DNA of 64,000 bases from Trachythela sp. YZ-2020 (taxonomy: Eukaryota > Cnidaria > Anthozoa > Malacalcyonacea > Clavulariidae), in assembly GCA_016169945.1 (NCBI GenBank), contig JADLSH010000113.1, positions 2,809,001 through 2,873,000 on the forward strand, read 5' to 3'. Below are positions 60,201-64,000 of the stretch, in pieces. The position numbers were made by a program, and so were the translations under genes. The notes below the pieces were generated by a model that saw only the letters and a list, made by a program, of their open reading frames with translations, was not told the DNA's origin and did not search any database. How positions within the stretch are numbered: the stretch's first letter is position 1; each line of letters begins with the position of its first letter.

Positions 60201-63200
60201 AAATGCTTTTGTATTTAATAAGTGGGTTGGATATCCTGTGTTGAGTTTATACATATAATATTACTGAGTTTAGTGCTCTTAGGTGGATGGAAAGCCTTAA
60301 TGTTCAGCTTTAATTGACCAATGTCTCAGAGTAATTAGTTTAAGTTTATTAATGGTTAATGCCTTAAAGGATTAGTTTATAGTGAGGTGGGAATACCAGA
60401 GAGCCTGGAGAAAACCCCGCTAAGCACAGGAGAGGACCAACCAATCTCAACTCACATGAGTTTATCAAGCATGGGGAAGTTACCCGACGTAAGTAAATAT
60501 CTGCCCTAGACCTGCTGTATAGCTGGCTTTACTCAGAGGTAAGGGCAGTGCACTAACCGCAACTGGCAACTGTACTTTCCCAAATTTACTCAACTAGGAC
60601 AGCAAGCCTAACCATTTTGGCTGTAAAAAAAGGGATTGTTTTGTTTTTTGTAGAAAGCATGTAAAAATTTCCATGGTCTGAATATAGAGACGGCCAACTC
60701 CATGTTGATTGAAACAAACAGAGCCATCACTGTTTTGAAGACTGCAAAAAGTGTGAGTAATGTAATAGCACATACTGTAGTATAGAGATATGTTGAATAG
60801 AATATCCATTGCCTGGGTACAGGTTGCATTAGTGGCAGGACCGTGGCTTGCCTTTCGCCAGTGTGTGTGCGATGGTGGGTGGGGACAAGCAAAAATTTCT
60901 GACTAGAAAGATTACATTTTAGAATAATTTATTGCACACACACTCAAATGTACACACATGCCCTAGTTTTCCAAACTGATTGTGTATTTGAACAAACTTG
61001 CACGCTACCCCCCTTTGCTACGGCCCTGCATAAGTGGTTAGCGTATGTGTCTTTCATCTCTGTCAGTAAGGTATGATTCCTGCTATATCTACAATAAGAA
61101 GATTGGAGAACTCCCAAGTAAGAAGAGTGCTCCCAGTTTGACTCAAATACCCAAGTTTTCTCCTGCCCCATAACACTGGAATGACAAGGATGGCCATTAC
61201 TAGATCTCTAGGACAATTTAGACAGGACTGTTAGAGCTAGCTAAACTGTCCAGTGTAGATAGAATTGTTTTAATTGGCACATATTTTTCTGTAAACTACA
61301 GGGATCCAGGAGAAACTCTGTTGTTGAGAATGATTTTGAGACAACTTCTTCTGGACTTACATCGGGTAAACCTTTTTCCAATTTAATTAAAGTACAGACA
61401 TTTTTAAAAAAATGCAAGACGTTTCTATCTTGTCAAGATTTTGCTAGGGTAATGCTAAGGGCCTGTTCATATGATCCCACTTGCAGAGACGTCTCGTCTA
61501 GCGGGACGAATATTTTTGTGTGTTCATATGGAGTTTTTCATCCCTCTTGCCGAGATGAAATTACAATGTTGTTCTATAATTAGCGTTGCAAAACATGTAC
61601 ATTTCATGCACGCAACACAAATATTTTAACGATTTTGTTGTTGCTTTTTATTTTTTTGCAATAAAAAGCATTGGTTTAGCAACATATTTTATGCTTTATT
61701 GTAAAACAAACATAAAACTACGTAAAAATCGGCAAATTAAGCAGCAAAATCGGAAATTTGGTTTCTCGATTTCATCTTGGTAGGCGGGCTGGCGTGTTCA
61801 TATGGAATATTTTTCATCCCACCTACCTATGATCTCGGCTCTCACAGGCGAGATATCGGCAAGCGGGCCAGTCCGCTTTCTCATATGAACACGATGTAAA
61901 TTTTTATAGTAAAAGTACTAGAAGGCGAGATCATAGGTAGGCGAGACATCTCGGTAAGCGGGATCATATGAACAGGCCATAAGACTGAGCACAGGACTGA
62001 GTAAGTGCTTGTGAAATGTTTTAATAGATGCTTCTAAGACACACAAGAATACAAATACAGAACAAGTGCCCAGAGAAACTTTGAATGGACAAGGTAGAGA
62101 AATTCATTTATTCTTTGCCTTTTATAACAAAAAAAGTATAATTTCTAATTATAAGTTCCAGTTAAGGGGCTAATCAGTGGCTAATCAGTCTTCAGATCAA
62201 GCACCTTTCACCTATGAGATTGTGGATTTGATTCTTGCTGTGTACATTCATGACACTTATGTGAAACGAGTCACTCAGTTAACACAGATGGTCGTGGGTT
62301 TTCTCCGGGTACTCCAGTTTCCTCCCACAGGGGTGTTGACAAGGGGGGGGGAGTTTGGATTTATAAGCCCCAAAATAATCCTTCCATTGTAGCTGTGCTC
62401 CCTGATCAGACATTAGTCATACGGTGGCAGCCAGAGGCACCTTTAATAAGCCTTCGACTCGATCAAGTTGAGCTGCGTCCTTCATAATTCAGCTCAGCTT
62501 TCAGCTGCAAGTAAGGACCTTACGAAAATATTCTATAGAATATTCTATTGAAATATTCTATAGAATATTCTAATGAAATATTCTATAGAATATCCTATAG
62601 AATATTCTAAAAGATTTTGGCACTAATTCTATGGAATATTCTATAGGATATTCTATGGCACATTCAATAGAAGTTTATAGAAGATTCTATGGAAGATTCT
62701 ATAGAAGATTCTATGGAAGATTTCTATAGAAGATTCTATAGAAAATGCTATAGGATATTCTATAGAATATCCTGTAGCGTATTCTACAGAACATGCAATT
62801 TAAATATTACACAAGATGTGCTATTTACTCTTCTGTGCAATATATTCTGTTTATGAGAAAACACCAAATATAAAAATCACTTCAAGAATAAAAAATATAT
62901 ATTAGGAACACAAGTACATCCATGCAATTCCATGACAAACAACTGTCTATAGTCGATGATTAGCACACCCTCACTTGTGATATTTTACAGACACCTCATG
63001 TTATCAACTATCAAATGGAGGACAAATACATGATGTAAGAACGACTGTTTATGACATTAAAGTTAGCTTCATCCTTTTGTGTTTAACCCATTAACTGGCA
63101 GTCCTCTACCACTGATGAGTAAAATCGTCTCGCGTTAGACAGAGTAAAATACCAAAGGGCCCTACTGATACTACCGAAAAGGTAGGGTGCATCCGGATGC

Positions 63201-63653
63201 ATTGCCAGCTAATGGGAATAAAAGAGACACTGGCAGATAATTTCGTCAATTTCGTTATAGCTAATGGGAATAACAAGAGACACTGGCAGATAATTTCGTT
63301 TCCCATTAACTGGCAGTACTCTAGCACTGACAATAAAATCATCTGGCGTTACACAGAGTAAAATACTAAAGCAGGGCGCATTGCCAGCTAATGGGTTAAT
63401 TGTATTTACATAATATATGCAATCATTGTGGCTGTCTTTCAGGAAATCATCGAACGCTTGCTTCGAGAACGAAAAAGGCATTTGTTATCGCTTAGGTTCG
63501 TTTTTCTCTTTCAAAACCCTTTGTGTTTTGCAAAGCAAAACTGGAAGCAATATGTTTTATTAGAATCAATAGCTTGTATCTTTCAGGGATATTCATGCTC
63601 TATGTGGTTATCGTGCTGTAGAGGGTCTGGCATCTCTTCAGAAAATACACCAA
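57239..63653 (+). CDS. SMCR8: SMCR8 homologue (3' partial)
   Basis: Thirteen exons in frame: 57239-57463, 58440-58528, 58695-58764, 58916-58998, 59528-59573, 59983-60067, 60145-60197, 60654-60752, 61302-61365, 62028-62093, 62991-63034, 63443-63495, 63587-63653. They give 348 residues, and the last donor (GTATGC) shows the gene continues past the window; SMCR8 is about 940 residues. SMCR8 is a DENN-type protein that forms a complex with C9orf72 and WDR41, acting as a GTPase-activating module in autophagy and lysosome control. Landmarks: NPWQNLFMQDFIMVAEFSEN, GPRPL, FTIPDDAGKLFDKNAFSVHV, MSVDYHAQSG, VHHFILHDIEARGFVRPFCM, CYISNCKKKIM and FLDDLKQRLADLNYVK, all with clear counterparts in the vertebrate protein. 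Exons 9-11 encode a Ser/Thr-rich variable linker and are the least certain. The start at 57239 is the first ATG of the exon; a second, in frame, is nine bases on. Confidence 0.9.
57731..58095. mobile_element. MITE with GGYCGTTTTTAYACT ends
   Basis: Left GGTCGTTTTTATACTAAAGA, right TAGTGTAAAAACGGCC, AAT on both sides. The right part repeats GCATAATGCGTCCAGAC. Same family as 29998-30655. Confidence 0.7.
59580..59935 (-). repeat. SINE-1 tail copies, decayed
   Basis: Three to four degraded 114-bp units in reverse orientation (CTAAACTAACTTCATTCATA, AGTGTTACTACAGAAAGAAA) within SMCR8 intron 5. Confidence 0.7.
61020..61265 (+). mobile_element. SINE-1 copy
   Basis: Head (AAGTGGTTAGCGTATGTGTC, GGTATGATTCC), body (AAGAAGAGTGCTCCCAGTTT) and tail (TAACACTGGAATGACAAGGA to CAGTGTAGATAGAATTG) in SMCR8 intron 8. 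Confidence 0.7.
61459..61979. mobile_element. Harbinger-type MITE, TAA duplication
   Basis: Ends GGGCCTGTTCATATGATCCC and GGGATCATATGAACAGGCCA; TAA at 61456-61458 and 61980-61982. Inner arms CATATGGA…CATCCC and TCTCGGTAAGCGGG. Second member of the 45730 family, sharing about 15 terminal bases. Confidence 0.87.
62522..62790. repeat. TTCTATAGAATA palindromic array
   Basis: Units of 9-12 bases around TTCTATAGAATATTC, themselves palindromic, drifting to GAAGATTCTATG in the middle. In SMCR8 intron 10. Confidence 0.85.
63083..63399. mobile_element. TTAACCCATTAACTGGCAGT element, duplicated
   Basis: TTAACCCATTAACTGGCAGT at left and GCCAGCTAATGGGTTAA at right, with a second partial copy inside, as if one copy inserted in another. 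In SMCR8 intron 11. Confidence 0.6.
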
Positions 63654-63699
63654 GTATGCTATAAGTTTCTACATACAGTATAATATGATTCTATGGTAA

Positions 63700-64000
63700 A
63701 TCCTCTATTCAGCCCCCTCTCAAATATGCCCCCTCTCTAATACGACCCATCCCTAATAAGTCCCCCTTTAAAGGAATAATTTTATTAAGCCCCCTCTCTA
63801 TTAAGCCCCCTCTCTATTATGCCCCCTCTCTATTAAGCCCCCTCTCTATTAAGCCCCTCTCTATTATGCCCCCTCTCTATTATGCCCCCTCTCTATTAAG
63901 CCCCCTCTCTATTAAGCCCCCTCTCTATTAAGCCCCCTCTCTATTAAGCCCCCTCTCTATTAAGCCCCAGTCTATATTAAGCCCCCTCTCTATTAAGCCC
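63700..64000. repeat. 16-bp CCCCCTCTCTATTAAG array
   Basis: At least 15 copies of a 16-base unit, more regular toward the right, still running at the window edge. It occupies the SMCR8 intron after exon 13. Minor variants (TATG for TAAG) alternate. Confidence 0.92.

Overview
This is animal nuclear DNA: seven intron-rich protein genes with short exons and GT-AG introns, AT-rich introns crowded with SINEs, MITEs, satellites and LINE relics, no operons and no bacterial signals. The gene families and repeat style fit a slowly evolving marine invertebrate, most likely a cnidarian. That placement is inference; only the metazoan assignment is firm.

Layout. 478-21516 (+): a TRPA-type cation channel with an ankyrin-repeat N-terminus, six transmembrane segments and a C-terminal coiled coil; its 5' end lies outside the window. 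22716-39860 (+): complete CTU1 (NCS6), the tRNA wobble-uridine thiolase, in 15 exons. 43484-43957 (-): a single-exon ankyrin protein of 157 residues resembling PPP1R27. 45237-47058 (+): complete Tctex-type dynein light chain (DYNLT1/3), 113 residues, with one GC-AG intron. 49099-53237 (+): complete FAM76. 54380-56687 (-): a 109-residue coiled-coil protein resembling only the N-terminal part of FLASH/CASP8AP2. 57239-63653 and beyond (+): the 5' part of SMCR8, head-to-head with the FLASH-like gene. The neighbours do not form an obvious pathway; they look like unrelated housekeeping and sensory genes. All exon junctions were read by eye; reading frames stay open across every junction and match the known family proteins.

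Repeats. A tRNA-Glu-like SINE (SINE-1) supplies the 114-bp unit of four satellite arrays inside the TRPA gene. A second SINE (SINE-2) has the head TGTAGCTCAGTTGGTTAGAG. Several MITEs have intact target duplications: hAT-type with exact 8-bp duplications (11223, 26763, 50191), Harbinger-type with TTA/TAA (45730, 61459), pogo-type with TA (23220), and an element at 33424-34099 with a perfect 9-bp duplication. A Harbinger transposase fragment lies in a fold-back element at 6137-7024.

Most intriguing signal: a dispersed family of hammerhead-ribozyme-like motifs on the minus strand (best copy 37862-37903, others at 3122-3160 and 16943-16982, decayed ones elsewhere). Stem I sequences differ between copies while pairing is kept. 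Some relics lie beside fragments of the 77-bp repeat that forms a satellite at 35470-36560, suggesting both come from one ribozyme-bearing element.
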